Source: Amycolatopsis orientalis DSM 43388 (GTDB lineage Bacteria > Actinomycetota > Actinomycetes > Mycobacteriales > Pseudonocardiaceae). Taken from it: a stretch of DNA of 64,000 nucleotides. Positions 35,327 through 43,608 of this stretch are shown here, in pieces. Made by a program: the position numbers and the translations under genes. The notes beneath the pieces were generated by a model. The model had not been told where the DNA came from. It saw nothing but the letters and a program-made list of their open reading frames with translations, and did not search any database. Position 1 is the stretch's first letter; each line of letters opens with the position of its first letter. Location: positions 1-64,000 of the forward strand of contig NZ_ASXG01000124.1 of the NCBI RefSeq assembly GCF_000411975.1, written 5' to 3'.

Positions 35327-36273
35327 ACACGATCGGCCGGCACGTCTCCCAGCCGAAGGACCTGGTGCGAGCATCCGACCGGCTGTCGTTCCTCTACCTC
35401 GACCGCTGTGTCGTCAACCGCGACAGCAACGCGATCACCGCGACGGACGAGCGCGGAACCGTGCACATCCCGGCCGCGGCAGTCGGGGTTCTGCTGCTCG
35501 GTCCCGGCACCACGATCACCCACCAAGCGATCACCCTCATGTCCGACAGCGGATCGACCGTCGTATGGGTCGGCGAGCGGGGCGTACGCTACTACGCTCA
35601 CGGCGTCTCACTCGCCCGCTCATCGCGGCTGCTGCTCGCACAGGCCGAAGCGGTGACCAACACCCGGTCTCGCTTGCGTGTCGCGCGGGCGATGTATGAG
35701 ATGCGCTTCCCCGACGAAGACGTCTCGACCCTGAACATGCAGCAGCTACGAGGCCGGGAAGGCGCCCGCGTCCGCCGCGTGTACCGCGAACACTCCGAAC
35801 GCACCGGAGTGGACTGGACCAGTCGGACCTACGATGTCGACGACTGGGACGCCGGCGACGAGGTGAACAAGGCCCTGTCCGCCACCAACGCCGCGCTCTA
35901 CGGCATTGTGCATTCCATCATCGTCGCACTCGGCTGCTCGCCAGCGCTCGGATTCGTCCACACCGGACACCACAGATCCTTCGTCTACGACATCGCCGAC
36001 CTGTACAAAGCCGAACTCACAATCCCGGTGGCCTTCGACATAGCCGCAAGCTCATGTGACGACATCGCAGGCGAAGCACGACGGCGTGTGCGAGACGCTC
36101 TCCACAAAGGCAAACTCCTGCAACGATGCACCCGCGACATCCAACGCCTCCTGTTGGGCGACGAAGCCGACGACAAGACCGGTGACGACTACTTCGAGGT
36201 CGACGTCCTCTCGTTGTGGGACGAGCGCCACGAATCGGTGCCCGGCGGCGTTTCATACCGGAGCGACACATGA
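35323..36273 (+). CDS. cas1: CRISPR integrase Cas1 (316 aa)
   Basis: ATG 35323 overlaps the cas6 stop. The N-terminal beta domain (DRLSFLYLDRCVV) and the catalytic alpha domain with NAALYGIVHSIIVALG, GFVHTGHHRSFVYDIADLYK are typical of type I-E Cas1. The metal-binding Glu, His and Asp positions are all represented. Cas1 with Cas2 captures and inserts new spacers. Its stop overlaps cas2. Confidence 0.96.
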   Translation: MNTIGRHVSQPKDLVRASDRLSFLYLDRCVVNRDSNAITATDERGTVHIPAAAVGVLLLGPGTTITHQAITLMSDSGSTVVWVGERGVRYYAHGVSLARSSRLLLAQAEAVTNTRSRLRVARAMYEMRFPDEDVSTLNMQQLRGREGARVRRVYREHSERTGVDWTSRTYDVDDWDAGDEVNKALSATNAALYGIVHSIIVALGCSPALGFVHTGHHRSFVYDIADLYKAELTIPVAFDIAASSCDDIAGEARRRVRDALHKGKLLQRCTRDIQRLLLGDEADDKTGDDYFEVDVLSLWDERHESVPGGVSYRSDT

Positions 36274-36701
36274 TCGTCATCGTCCTGACCGCCGTGCCAC
36301 CCGGACTCCGCGGGCACCTCACCCGGTGGCTACTGGAAATCAGTCCAGGCGTGTTCGTCGGGCATCTACCCACCCGCGTCCGCGAACTGACATGGGAACG
36401 CGTCATCGAGTTCGTCGACGACGGACGAGCGCTCATGGTTTACACCGTGAACGGCGAGCAACGACTCGCGTTCGAGGTACACGGACACGACTGGACACCT
36501 GTCGACTACGACGGCATCACCCTCATACGCCGACAAACGGTCCCCGACTACATCCCGGCCAACGGACCGACACAGCAACAACGAAGACCAGCCCGCCCCT
36601 CCCGTGGTGGAACGTCCATGCGAGATGAGACCGTGTGGAAACGTCGGCAAGCGCGACGAAAATTCCGCCCGAAACCACCGCCGGCAAACGAGAAAGATTG
36701 A
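36270..36701 (+). CDS. cas2: Type I-E Cas2 with long basic tail (143 aa)
   Basis: ATG 36270 overlaps the cas1 stop. MIVIVLTAVPPGLRGHLTRW and GVFVGHLPTRVRELTWERV define type I-E Cas2, which forms the scaffold of the Cas1-Cas2 integrase. The conserved core ends near residue 95. About 45 further residues form an extended, basic, Gln/Arg/Pro-rich tail (KRRQARRKFRPKPPP). The tail is not needed for the fold and may bind DNA. The CRISPR leader follows immediately. Confidence 0.95.
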   Translation: MIVIVLTAVPPGLRGHLTRWLLEISPGVFVGHLPTRVRELTWERVIEFVDDGRALMVYTVNGEQRLAFEVHGHDWTPVDYDGITLIRRQTVPDYIPANGPTQQQRRPARPSRGGTSMRDETVWKRRQARRKFRPKPPPANEKD

Positions 36702-36766
36702 TCTTGAGTCGGGGCAAAGTGAAGCAAATCGAGCAGATCTGATCACATCGACCCAGGTCAAGAAGT
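36702..36766 (+). promoter_or_regulatory. CRISPR leader
   Basis: These 65 bp between cas2 and the first repeat are AT-richer than their surroundings (TTGATCTTGAG; AAAGTGAAGCAAATCG). The cas-proximal position and the repeat orientation, with the 5' GTG and the hairpin as in other type I-E arrays, make this the leader side where new spacers enter. It is short; part of the leader function may lie inside the cas2 3' end. Confidence 0.7.
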
Positions 36767-38752
36767 GTGCTCCCCGCGCAGGCGGGGATGATCCGAGGTT
36801 GACGAGCACGTCGCATCGATAGCTAATGTGCTCCCCGCGCAGGCGGGGATGATCCGAGATCAGCTGTGTACTGCCGCCTGAGCTGGGCGTGCTCCCCGCG
36901 CAGGCGGGGATGATCCCGCCGCAGGGCACGAGCCCCCGAAGTCCGGGAAGTGCTCCCCGCGCAGGCGGGGATGATCCCTGTCGCAGAGAAGTTCTGAGCA
37001 AGGCTTCGTCGTGCTCCCCGCGCAGGCGGGGATGATCCCCCATACCCCAGCGGGAAGTTGACCGATCCGATGTGCTCCCCGCGCAGGCGGGGATGATCCG
37101 GGCTGAGCCACCGTGTGGAAGAAACTGTGGACGTGCTCCCCGCGCAGGCGGGGATGATCCGGTCACCAGGTCGGTGTTGAACGCGTACTCGTCGTGCTCC
37201 CCGCGCAGGCGGGGATGATCCGGTCTGCAGGGGTCGAGCCTGAACGCGGGAAACGTGCTCCCCGCGCAGGCGGGGATGATCCGTACTGGACGCGTGGTGA
37301 AGGTGCGGCGCGCTGTGCTCCCCGCGCAGGCGGGGATGATCCCATCGCGATCCAGGCCGATGACGCCACGGACGCGTGCTCCCCGCGCAGGCGGGGATGA
37401 TCCGCCTCTGCGGACCCGGAGAACCTGACCGCCCCGGTGCTCCCCGCGCAGGCGGGGATGATCCCCCCCGGTTCAGCCATGCGGTGAGCCTGTCCACGTG
37501 CTCCCCGCGCAGGCGGGGATGATCCGAAGGATGGTCGATCCGGGACCGTTGATCGTCCGTGCTCCCCGCGCAGGCGGGGATGATCCGGCGCGGATCCAAG
37601 GTGCACTAGGGAACATCCTGTGCTCCCCGCGCAGGCGGGGATGATCCGGACGGCAAACCCGACCCGCACCCCTTCCGACTGTGCTCCCCGCGCAGGCGGG
37701 GATGATCCGAGGGTCTGTACGCGCTGCCGACTTCCGGCCTGGTGCTCCCCGCGCAGGCGGGGATGATCCCAGGTAGTAGATCCCCGGATGCTGGATGAGG
37801 ATGTGCTCCCCGCGCAGGCGGGGATGATCCCGCCACATGGCTGCTGAAGAACGGTGGGGCGGCGTGCTCCCCGCGCAGGCGGGGATGATCCGCGTAACGC
37901 CATCAGCCACGTGCCGTCAGAGCCACCAGTGTGCTCCCCGCGCAGGCGGGGATGATCCGCAGTATCTGCTGGTGGGTAACCGGGAGCCGCTGTGCTCCCC
38001 GCGCAGGCGGGGATGATCCCCCGATGTACGACTCGCTGTACTACATCCTGACGTGCTCCCCGCGCAGGCGGGGATGATCCCCGGTACTGGGGCGATCACC
38101 CTGGCGGCTGGAAGTGCTCCCCGCGCAGGCGGGGATGATCCGCAGTACGCCGCGTTCCTTCGCCCTAAGCGGACGTGCTCCCCGCGCAGGCGGGGATGAT
38201 CCGGGCGGTAGGTTCGCCGAGGACGCCCGCCGGGCGTGCTCCCCGCGCAGGCGGGGATGATCCATCAACCCCGGGATGCCGGACCCGGCGACCATCGTGC
38301 TCCCCGCGCAGGCGGGGATGATCCGGGGGACACCTACGCTCAATCCGGATGGACAGCCGTGCTCCCCGCGCAGGCGGGGATGATCCGCCACCCCCAACGG
38401 CCGGAAACTGTGGAAGTGGGTGCTCCCCGCGCAGGCGGGGATGATCCCGTCGCCCCCGCGGAAGTACTCGCCCGCGGAACGTGCTCCCCGCGCAGGCGGG
38501 GATGATCCCGTGAAATGGCTTGGCACAAAGACGCCGTTGACGTGCTCCCCGCGCAGGCGGGGATGATCCCAACAGCGTGTCACCGACTGTCCACCCGGAC
38601 ACGTGCTCCCCGCGCAGGCGGGGATGATCCCGCCATGTCAGCTCGATCAACCAGATCCCGGACGTGCTCCCCGCGCAGGCGGGGATGATCCCTGCCAGTA
38701 CCGGCACTGGCGCAGCGGCAACATGTGCTCCCCGCGCAGGCGGGGATGATCC
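36767..38752 (+). CRISPR. Type I-E CRISPR array, 33 repeats, 32 spacers
   Basis: A 28-bp repeat beginning GTGCTCCCCGCGCAGGCGGG and ending GATGATCC recurs 33 times from 36767 to the copy at 38725-38752. I see no mismatch in any copy, including the last. The period is 61 bp (33-nt spacers) except for one 32-nt spacer (before 37315), one 34-nt spacer (before 38359) and one 39-nt spacer (37892-37930). The repeat has a CCCCGC/GCGGGG stem fitting Cas6e. Perfect distal repeats suggest an array that is active or recently transferred. Confidence 0.99.
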
Positions 38753-38885
38753 CTCTGCGAAATCTTGTCACCGACACGAGGCCCACGTCGGCAGGACCGT
38801 ACGTAGAGATGCCGAAGCGAGGGTCAACGCGGCGTTGCCCCTCGCCGAACTCAAGCTTGGGCTCGGTGAGGATCTCGACGTACAT
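38753..38885 (-). pseudogene. Truncated PIWI/argonaute-like fragment abutting the array
   Basis: On the minus strand ATG 38885 opens MYVEILTEPKLEFGEGQRR and continues VDPRFGISTYGPADVGL, then runs into the last CRISPR repeat. The EPxLxFGxG...DPRFGxxxYGPxD pattern resembles the start of PIWI-module proteins related to prokaryotic argonautes, from memory of that family. Only about 44 codons remain, so the gene has been cut by the array or by a rearrangement. An unrelated protein cannot be excluded. Confidence 0.4.
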
Positions 38886-39183
38886 CAGCTACTTTTCCGA
38901 CGGCGGCGGCCTCCAGAGCGTGGCGGCCGGTCGGTTGTATGTCGACGTGCGCTTGGCGCGGGTCGATCTTGATGCTGCTAGCCGCGCGCCGGGAGGCGGC
39001 AGGCGGCGACTTCGGTCGAGCGGGGTTTCGGCAGAAAGGTGGAAATAGTCCGGTTAGGACCGTCTGGTCAGTGGCGATCGTCCTCGGGGCAGGGGACTTT
39101 GGCCACTACATCTGCCGTCGCGGGGGCGAACACCATGCCTGCAGACAGCAGGCCGGCGATACGGCCGGATCAGGAGGTATGGC
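38886..39183. other. Intergenic region before the cytochrome b cluster
   Basis: About 300 bp with no supported gene. The right end carries AGGAGG at 39172-39177, the ribosome site of the 55-aa protein. I see no convincing promoter boxes or hairpin. It may contain the promoter of the PIWI-like fragment (leftward) and of the cytochrome cluster (rightward). Confidence 0.4.
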
Positions 39184-39351
39184 ATGGCTGTTTTCGCCCG
39201 CGGGCCGGTGGATCTGAACACCACCGGTCACTACCTGCATTGGGGCGTCATCCAGATCTCGGTGGCGAACCTCGTCGTCATCCTGTTGATGCTGCTGGTG
39301 TTCGCGCTGGCCATCGCGTTGCCGTTTCCCCGGGGAGGCGACCGGCGATGA
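39184..39351 (+). CDS. Small single-helix membrane protein (55 aa)
   Basis: ATG 39184 follows AGGAGG. The peptide MAVFARGPVDLNTTGHYLHW is followed by a single hydrophobic helix (IQISVANLVVILLMLLVFALA, residues about 23-44) and a short basic tail PFPRGGDRR. It overlaps the cytochrome b gene as ATGA. The position and coupling make it a small subunit of the same membrane complex. His16 and His19 lie just before the helix, on the other side from the basic tail. Confidence 0.7.
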   Translation: MAVFARGPVDLNTTGHYLHWGVIQISVANLVVILLMLLVFALAIALPFPRGGDRR

Positions 39352-40055
39352 GCACGGAACCAGGCAAGGGGCAAACGCGAACGGACGAGTTCGGCGACGG
39401 CGTGGACCCACGGAACTGGACCGCTCGCCTGCGGCGACGGGCGGTGCGCGCACTGCCGCCGGACAGGCTGATGCCCGACCGTCAGCCGGCATACGTGTCG
39501 AGCTGGATCTACGTCTTCGGGGTGCTGACCCTCACCGCGCTGATCTGGGTGATCTTCTCCGGCACCTGGCTGGCACTGGAAGGCCCGGTGTGGTGGCACA
39601 CCTCGCCGGTCGGGCATTTCGTGAACTCCCTGCACCTGTGGGGCGTGGAACTCTTCTTCTTCTTCATGGTCATCCACCTGTGGGGCAAGTTCTTCATGGC
39701 CGCCTGGCGCGGCCGGCGCGCGGCAACCTGGGTGACGGGCTCGATCGCGTTCCTCGGCTCGATCGCCACCGCGTTCACCGGATATCTGGTACAGACCAAC
39801 TTCGATGCACAGTGGATCTCGACCCAGGCGAAGGACGGCCTCAACTCTGTCGGCATCGGAGCCTGGTTCAACGTCCTCGACACCGGGCAGATGCTGCTCT
39901 GGCACGTGCTGCTGCTCCCACTGGTACTGGGCGTCCTCATCGTCTGGCACATCCTGCTGGTACGCAGGCGCGGGGTGGTCCCCCCAATCGGGGCCGAGCC
40001 CGAGGAGCAGGAACAGCTGGCGGCTGCACCGGAGACAGAAGGGACGCGACGATGA
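39348..40055 (+). CDS. Cytochrome b N-terminal-domain protein (235 aa)
   Basis: ATG 39348 overlaps the preceding stop. Four membrane helices (about 50-72, 90-112, 125-148 and 180-205) carry the two haem-ligand pairs: His96 and His110 (14 apart), and His186 and His201 (15 apart). The 15-residue spacing is the b6/actinobacterial type. This is the di-haem core of a quinol-oxidising cytochrome b, without the C-terminal domain of full bc1 cytochrome b. No Rieske protein or cytochrome c gene is adjacent, so the electron partner is unknown. Confidence 0.85.
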   Translation: MSTEPGKGQTRTDEFGDGVDPRNWTARLRRRAVRALPPDRLMPDRQPAYVSSWIYVFGVLTLTALIWVIFSGTWLALEGPVWWHTSPVGHFVNSLHLWGVELFFFFMVIHLWGKFFMAAWRGRRAATWVTGSIAFLGSIATAFTGYLVQTNFDAQWISTQAKDGLNSVGIGAWFNVLDTGQMLLWHVLLLPLVLGVLIVWHILLVRRRGVVPPIGAEPEEQEQLAAAPETEGTRR

Positions 40056-41050
40056 CGACCCGAACCGGCACGCGACCGAGCAAGCGCCACCACGCCGACG
40101 GGCCGTGGCGCGGCCCGACGCGGCACTACGACCTGGTCAAGGAGTTCGTCATCGCGCTGGTCGTGACCGGCATGCTGACGGCTTTGCTCGCCACCGTACT
40201 CAGCTCGCCAGACGATCACGCCATCAGCCTGCGTCAGTGGGCCAACGCGGATCCGGCGGACTTCGTGACCACCACCGTCACCGAACTCGGCGGTACCAGC
40301 GACACAGCGACCTACGGCCCCCCGTACAACGACAGCAGCCAAGGGCAGCACATGGGACCGGTCACGCTGCAGAAGTGGGGCGGCATACGGGAACCGGTCG
40401 ACCCGGCCACCGACTTCGTGCTCGGCCCGCTGAAGGCGGTTCCGGATGACCCGCGCCTGACGCAGGCGCTGCGGACCTACACCTCGGCTTCGGCTGCCCA
40501 GCAGCTGCGCTGGGCCGGTGACTACGACGACGCGCTGAGCAAGGCTCCTGGCAACGACCCCGCCAAGGTCGCACCGGGAGACTACGGGCCCGTACCCGTG
40601 CTGACCGGCCGCCTGCTCCGGCTGGCCCAGACCGGCGGCCTTGATAGCGCGCTCGTCGGCAACAGCGGGTTCTACACCACGAACTACACCAAACCCCTGC
40701 TGTTCCTCGCCGACGGAGGCTACTTCGCCGGCATCGCCGACTCCCGGCACCTCTCGGGCGACCAGTGGGGCATGATGAACGAGACCGGCAACTACCCCGG
40801 CCAGGCGTGGCTGTGGCTCTACACGTTCTGGTACCAGATCCCGTCGTTCGCACACTCCGACAACGCCGATGCCTGGATCTGGGCACTGATGGCGCTACTG
40901 AGCCTGATCCTGATCTGCGTGCCGTTCATCCCCGGACTGCGCAGCGTGCCCCGCCTGGTCGGGCTCCACCGCCTGATCTGGCGACGCTACCACCGCGACC
41001 ACCCACCAGCCACGGCAACACAGGGACCGGCTCACCCACCGGACTCCTGA
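40052..41050 (+). CDS. Membrane partner of the cytochrome b protein (332 aa)
   Basis: ATG 40052 overlaps the cytochrome b stop. One helix near the N-terminus (about 30-50, FVIALVVTGMLTALLATVL) and one near the C-terminus (about 273-293, ALMALLSLILICVPFIPGL) flank a large domain of about 220 residues, probably outside the membrane. That domain has YGPPYN, GPVTLQKWGG and WGMMNETGNYPGQAWLW. It contains no CxxCH haem site. It takes the place of a cytochrome b C-terminal subunit in this coupled three-gene set. I do not recognise a characterised family. Confidence 0.65.
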   Translation: MTTRTGTRPSKRHHADGPWRGPTRHYDLVKEFVIALVVTGMLTALLATVLSSPDDHAISLRQWANADPADFVTTTVTELGGTSDTATYGPPYNDSSQGQHMGPVTLQKWGGIREPVDPATDFVLGPLKAVPDDPRLTQALRTYTSASAAQQLRWAGDYDDALSKAPGNDPAKVAPGDYGPVPVLTGRLLRLAQTGGLDSALVGNSGFYTTNYTKPLLFLADGGYFAGIADSRHLSGDQWGMMNETGNYPGQAWLWLYTFWYQIPSFAHSDNADAWIWALMALLSLILICVPFIPGLRSVPRLVGLHRLIWRRYHRDHPPATATQGPAHPPDS

Positions 41051-41066
41051 ACCCCTCGCCCGGGCC

Positions 41067-41447
41067 TCACAAGTTCCGCGAGCAGCGCGCGGACCATCCG
41101 GTCGATCTCGTCGTGGATCCGCCGGACCTCCCCGACCGGCCTGTCCGCAGGGGTCGTCGAGCTGCCAGTCCAGATAACGCTTGCCGGGAAAGACCGGGCA
41201 CGCGTCGCTGCAGCTCATCCTGATCACGACGTCGGCCGCGCGGACGGCCTCCCGTGGTCAGCGGCTCCGGGAACTCCCGCGACAGGTCGAAGCCGAGCTG
41301 GCCCATGACCGTCACCACGGCGGGATTGAGGGTGTTCGCCGGCACCGACCCGGCCGAGCGCACCGTGACCGCGCCGCGCGCGTGGTGGTCCAGCAACGCG
41401 GCCGCCATCTGCGAGCGACCCGCGTTGTGCACGCAGACGAACAGCAC
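41067..41447 (-). pseudogene. arsC: Frameshifted arsenate reductase (arsC, LMW-phosphatase type)
   Basis: From GTG 41447 the frame reads LFVCVHNAGRSQMAAALLDH, the P-loop of thioredoxin-type arsenate reductases, up to FPEPLTT. An extra G at about 41253 breaks the frame. The continuation, MSCSDACPVFPGKRYLDWQL, is in a second frame and VRRIHDEIDRMVRALLAEL in the third. At least two frameshifts are needed to restore the protein, so the gene is inactive unless these are sequencing errors. Confidence 0.85.
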
Positions 41448-41466
41448 CTCAGGCGTCAGGTTTGCC

Positions 41467-42021
41467 TCATCGTGGACGAAGGGCGAACGAGACGTACACC
41501 AGCGCGAGGAGCACGGGCACCTCGATCAGCGGGCCGACCACCCCGGCGAGCGCCGGCCCGCTCGTGGCGCCGAACGTGGCGATCGCGACCGCGATGGCCA
41601 GCTCGAAGTTGTCGCCCGCCGCGGTGAACGCGAGCGTGGTGGTCCGCTCGTAGCTCTGCCCGCGCGCCTTCCCCAGCGCGTACGACCCGGCCCATCACGG
41701 CGAAACAGGCCAGCGGCGACAGCGCGATACGCGCGACGTCGAGAGGATGGCCGGTGATCTGGTGCCCCTGCAGCGCGAACAGCACGACGGGCCCGACCTT
41801 GGCGACCAGCGGGATGCTGAGGAAGATCAGCACACTCTTGGCGATCCACCATCCCGACACGGCCAGTTGCGTGGTCGGCAGACCGAGCCAGCCGAGCAGC
41901 ACCGACAGGTAGAACCAGCCCAGCACCCCGAACATGAGCACCTGGAACACGGAGTTCAGCGCCACGAGCACGCCGCAGCCTCCCGGTCGCCGCACGCCAG
42001 GTCGTTCCAGATGATCACCAT
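41467..42021 (-). pseudogene. Frameshifted, 5'-truncated ACR3 arsenite permease
   Basis: On the minus strand MVIIWNDLACGDREAAA (from 42021), then LVALNSVFQVLMFGVLGWFYL in another frame, and YALGKARGQSYERTTTLAF further on are consecutive blocks of ACR3 transporters. Frameshifts lie near 41970 and 41690. The frame ends VYVSFALRPR with a stop at 41467-41469. The N-terminal third of the family is missing upstream of 42021. With the arsC remnant it is a decayed arsenic-resistance pair. Confidence 0.8.
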
Positions 42022-42232
42022 CGCGATGCACCACCCCGATCATGCGCGCGTGGGCCGCGCGGGGCTTCGCCGTGGAACGGCACGTACGGATCGCTCCACA
42101 GATCCGTCCCGGAGGCCCGGATGCCTGAGAAGATCCCGAAAGCCCAACCCGACGGCATTTCCCAGGTCCCGACATCAGACAGGCCGGCAGGCGCGCAGCA
42201 CGGCCCCCCAGCCCTCCGGCTCTGTTTTCCGC

Positions 42233-42682
42233 TCACGAGATTTTCATGAGCGCCGACAACGTCGAGGGGGCGTAGACCCCGCCGAACAGTGCCCTCATCC
42301 CACCCGAGCGCACGACATCGACATCGTCGATGCAGTCCGCGCCCGCGCACATTCCCGCGATCAGCGTGCCCAGTTTCGGGCCAGGGTTCGCCGATCCGGA
42401 CGCGATACGCGGCGCGGCGATGGACACTTTCTCCGCCAGCAGCTGCGGCAGTCCGGTCTGCTCAGCCAGGGCCATCACTGGCACCAGCCCGGCCGGCGAC
42501 ACGAGATGGTCATCGTCGAATAGCGCCGACTCTTCGGCGAACCTGTGCGAGACTTGCACTCGAAGTGCCTTCCAAGGCTGGGTCCGATTGCTGCGTGAGA
42601 ACTCCAATCATCCCAGCTCAGAAGGCACTTCTCCTATTTCGACACGCCCACCGGACCCCACCCGTCGGTGGATCGAGGCTTA
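42233..42682 (-). mobile_element. IS1380-type transposase fragment
   Basis: On the minus strand the sequence VSHRFAEESALFDDDHLVS, AAPRIASGSANPGPKLGTL and CIDDVDVVRSGGMRALFGGV match the N-terminal part of IS1380-family DDE transposases. The frame stops at 42233 after about 110 residues, so the catalytic part is missing. Upstream, the sequence CCTCGATCCACC, the kind of terminal sequence seen in this family, is at about 42666-42678. Only one end of the element is present. Confidence 0.7.
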
Positions 42683-42759
42683 GTAAGCAAGCCGCGATGA
42701 AGTGCCTGCATTTGTGACCCGCAGCGTCCTGAGTGAGTGTCTGGTCAGGCTTGTGCGGT

Positions 42760-43455
42760 TCAGCTTGCTGATTCGGTGGGCGGGGTCGTTTTTTCCGTGG
42801 AGCGGATGGAGTGCCAGGCCGCGCGGATGTGGCTGCGCATGACCGACTCGGCCCAGTTTTCGTCGCCTGCGGCGAGTGCGGTCACCAGTTCGTGGTGGTG
42901 GGCCAGGCTGCGCAGCAGGGCCTCCGGGGTGTAGCGCGCGAACGTTCGCCAGACCAGCGGCACCTGGATTACCGAGGCGGTCACGTTGTTCAGGCGCTCG
43001 TTGTCGGCGCTTTTCAGGATCATTTGGTGGAACTGGTTGTTCAGTTCGGTGAGCTTATCCACGTCAGAGGGGTGGCCGCCGGGGGCCAGCTCGTCCATCC
43101 GGCAGGCCATTTCGTTCAGTTTGGTCACGTCTGCTGTGCCGGCGATGGCGGCGAGCCGGCAGCCCCACGGTTCCAGCACCGAGCGCAGGCTGAAGATCTC
43201 GTCCAGGTCCCGTTCGCTCCAGCTTTGCACCTGCACGCCGCGGTGGCGCTCGTAGCGCACCAGCCCTTCTGCGGTCAGCCTGCGGAACGCCTCGCGGACG
43301 GGGGTACGGCTGACCCTGGTCGACTCGGCCATCTCACTCTCGCGCAGCCATTCACCCGCAGCCCGTCGGCCGGACAGGATCTCCTCGCGGATCAGCCGGT
43401 AGGCGTGATCCGCCGCGTGCACGGTGTCGGGGTGGTCCCGATTGGCGTCGCTCAT
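42760..43455 (-). CDS. GntR/FadR-type transcriptional regulator (231 aa)
   Basis: I use ATG 43455 (MSDANRDHPDTVHAADH); a TTG two codons upstream is possible and no strong ribosome site is visible. Residues about 15-75 are a winged helix with SEMAESTRVSRTPVREAFRR and LTAEGLVRYERHRGVQV. Residues about 85-215 form an all-helical FCD ligand domain (VLEPWGCRLAA, NNQFHQMIL, HHHELVTAL); such domains bind a metal through His/Asp and sense organic acids. It is divergent from the catabolic operon, with two GTTG/CAAC sites between. It probably represses that operon and itself. Confidence 0.9.
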   Translation of the reverse strand: MSDANRDHPDTVHAADHAYRLIREEILSGRRAAGEWLRESEMAESTRVSRTPVREAFRRLTAEGLVRYERHRGVQVQSWSERDLDEIFSLRSVLEPWGCRLAAIAGTADVTKLNEMACRMDELAPGGHPSDVDKLTELNNQFHQMILKSADNERLNNVTASVIQVPLVWRTFARYTPEALLRSLAHHHELVTALAAGDENWAESVMRSHIRAAWHSIRSTEKTTPPTESAS

Positions 43456-43481
43456 TGTCAAGGACAGTAGCGACCAGAAAA

Positions 43482-43589
43482 GTTGTATGCAACATTTCGG
43501 ATCGTGCGTTGACAGCGCACGTCCAGTCGCATAACTTCCAGTGAATCATGTCGACACTTGATGACAGATGACAGTTGATTGTATGCAAC
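43482..43589. promoter_or_regulatory. Two putative GntR operators
   Basis: GTTGTATGCAAC (43482-43493) and ATTGTATGCAAC (43578-43589) are near-palindromes of the TTGTATACAA type bound by FadR/VanR-like regulators. One lies 27 bp before the regulator gene start and the other 20 bp before the CoA-transferase start. The arrangement suits autoregulation plus operon control. Confidence 0.6.
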
Positions 43590-43608
43590 TGTGTGGATGG
43601 GTGGATCT

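Noticed and set aside
36366..38885. Long minus-strand open frames with repeating GSSPPARGA, DHPRLRGEH and IIPACAGST peptides
   Set aside because: They are translations of the CRISPR repeats in three frames, a known annotation artefact; spacers supply the variable parts.
41067..42021. An ACR3-ArsC fusion protein, as known from some actinobacteria
   Set aside because: The ACR3 frame has its own stop at 41467-41469 (VYVSFALRPR then TGA), so these were two adjacent genes before decay.
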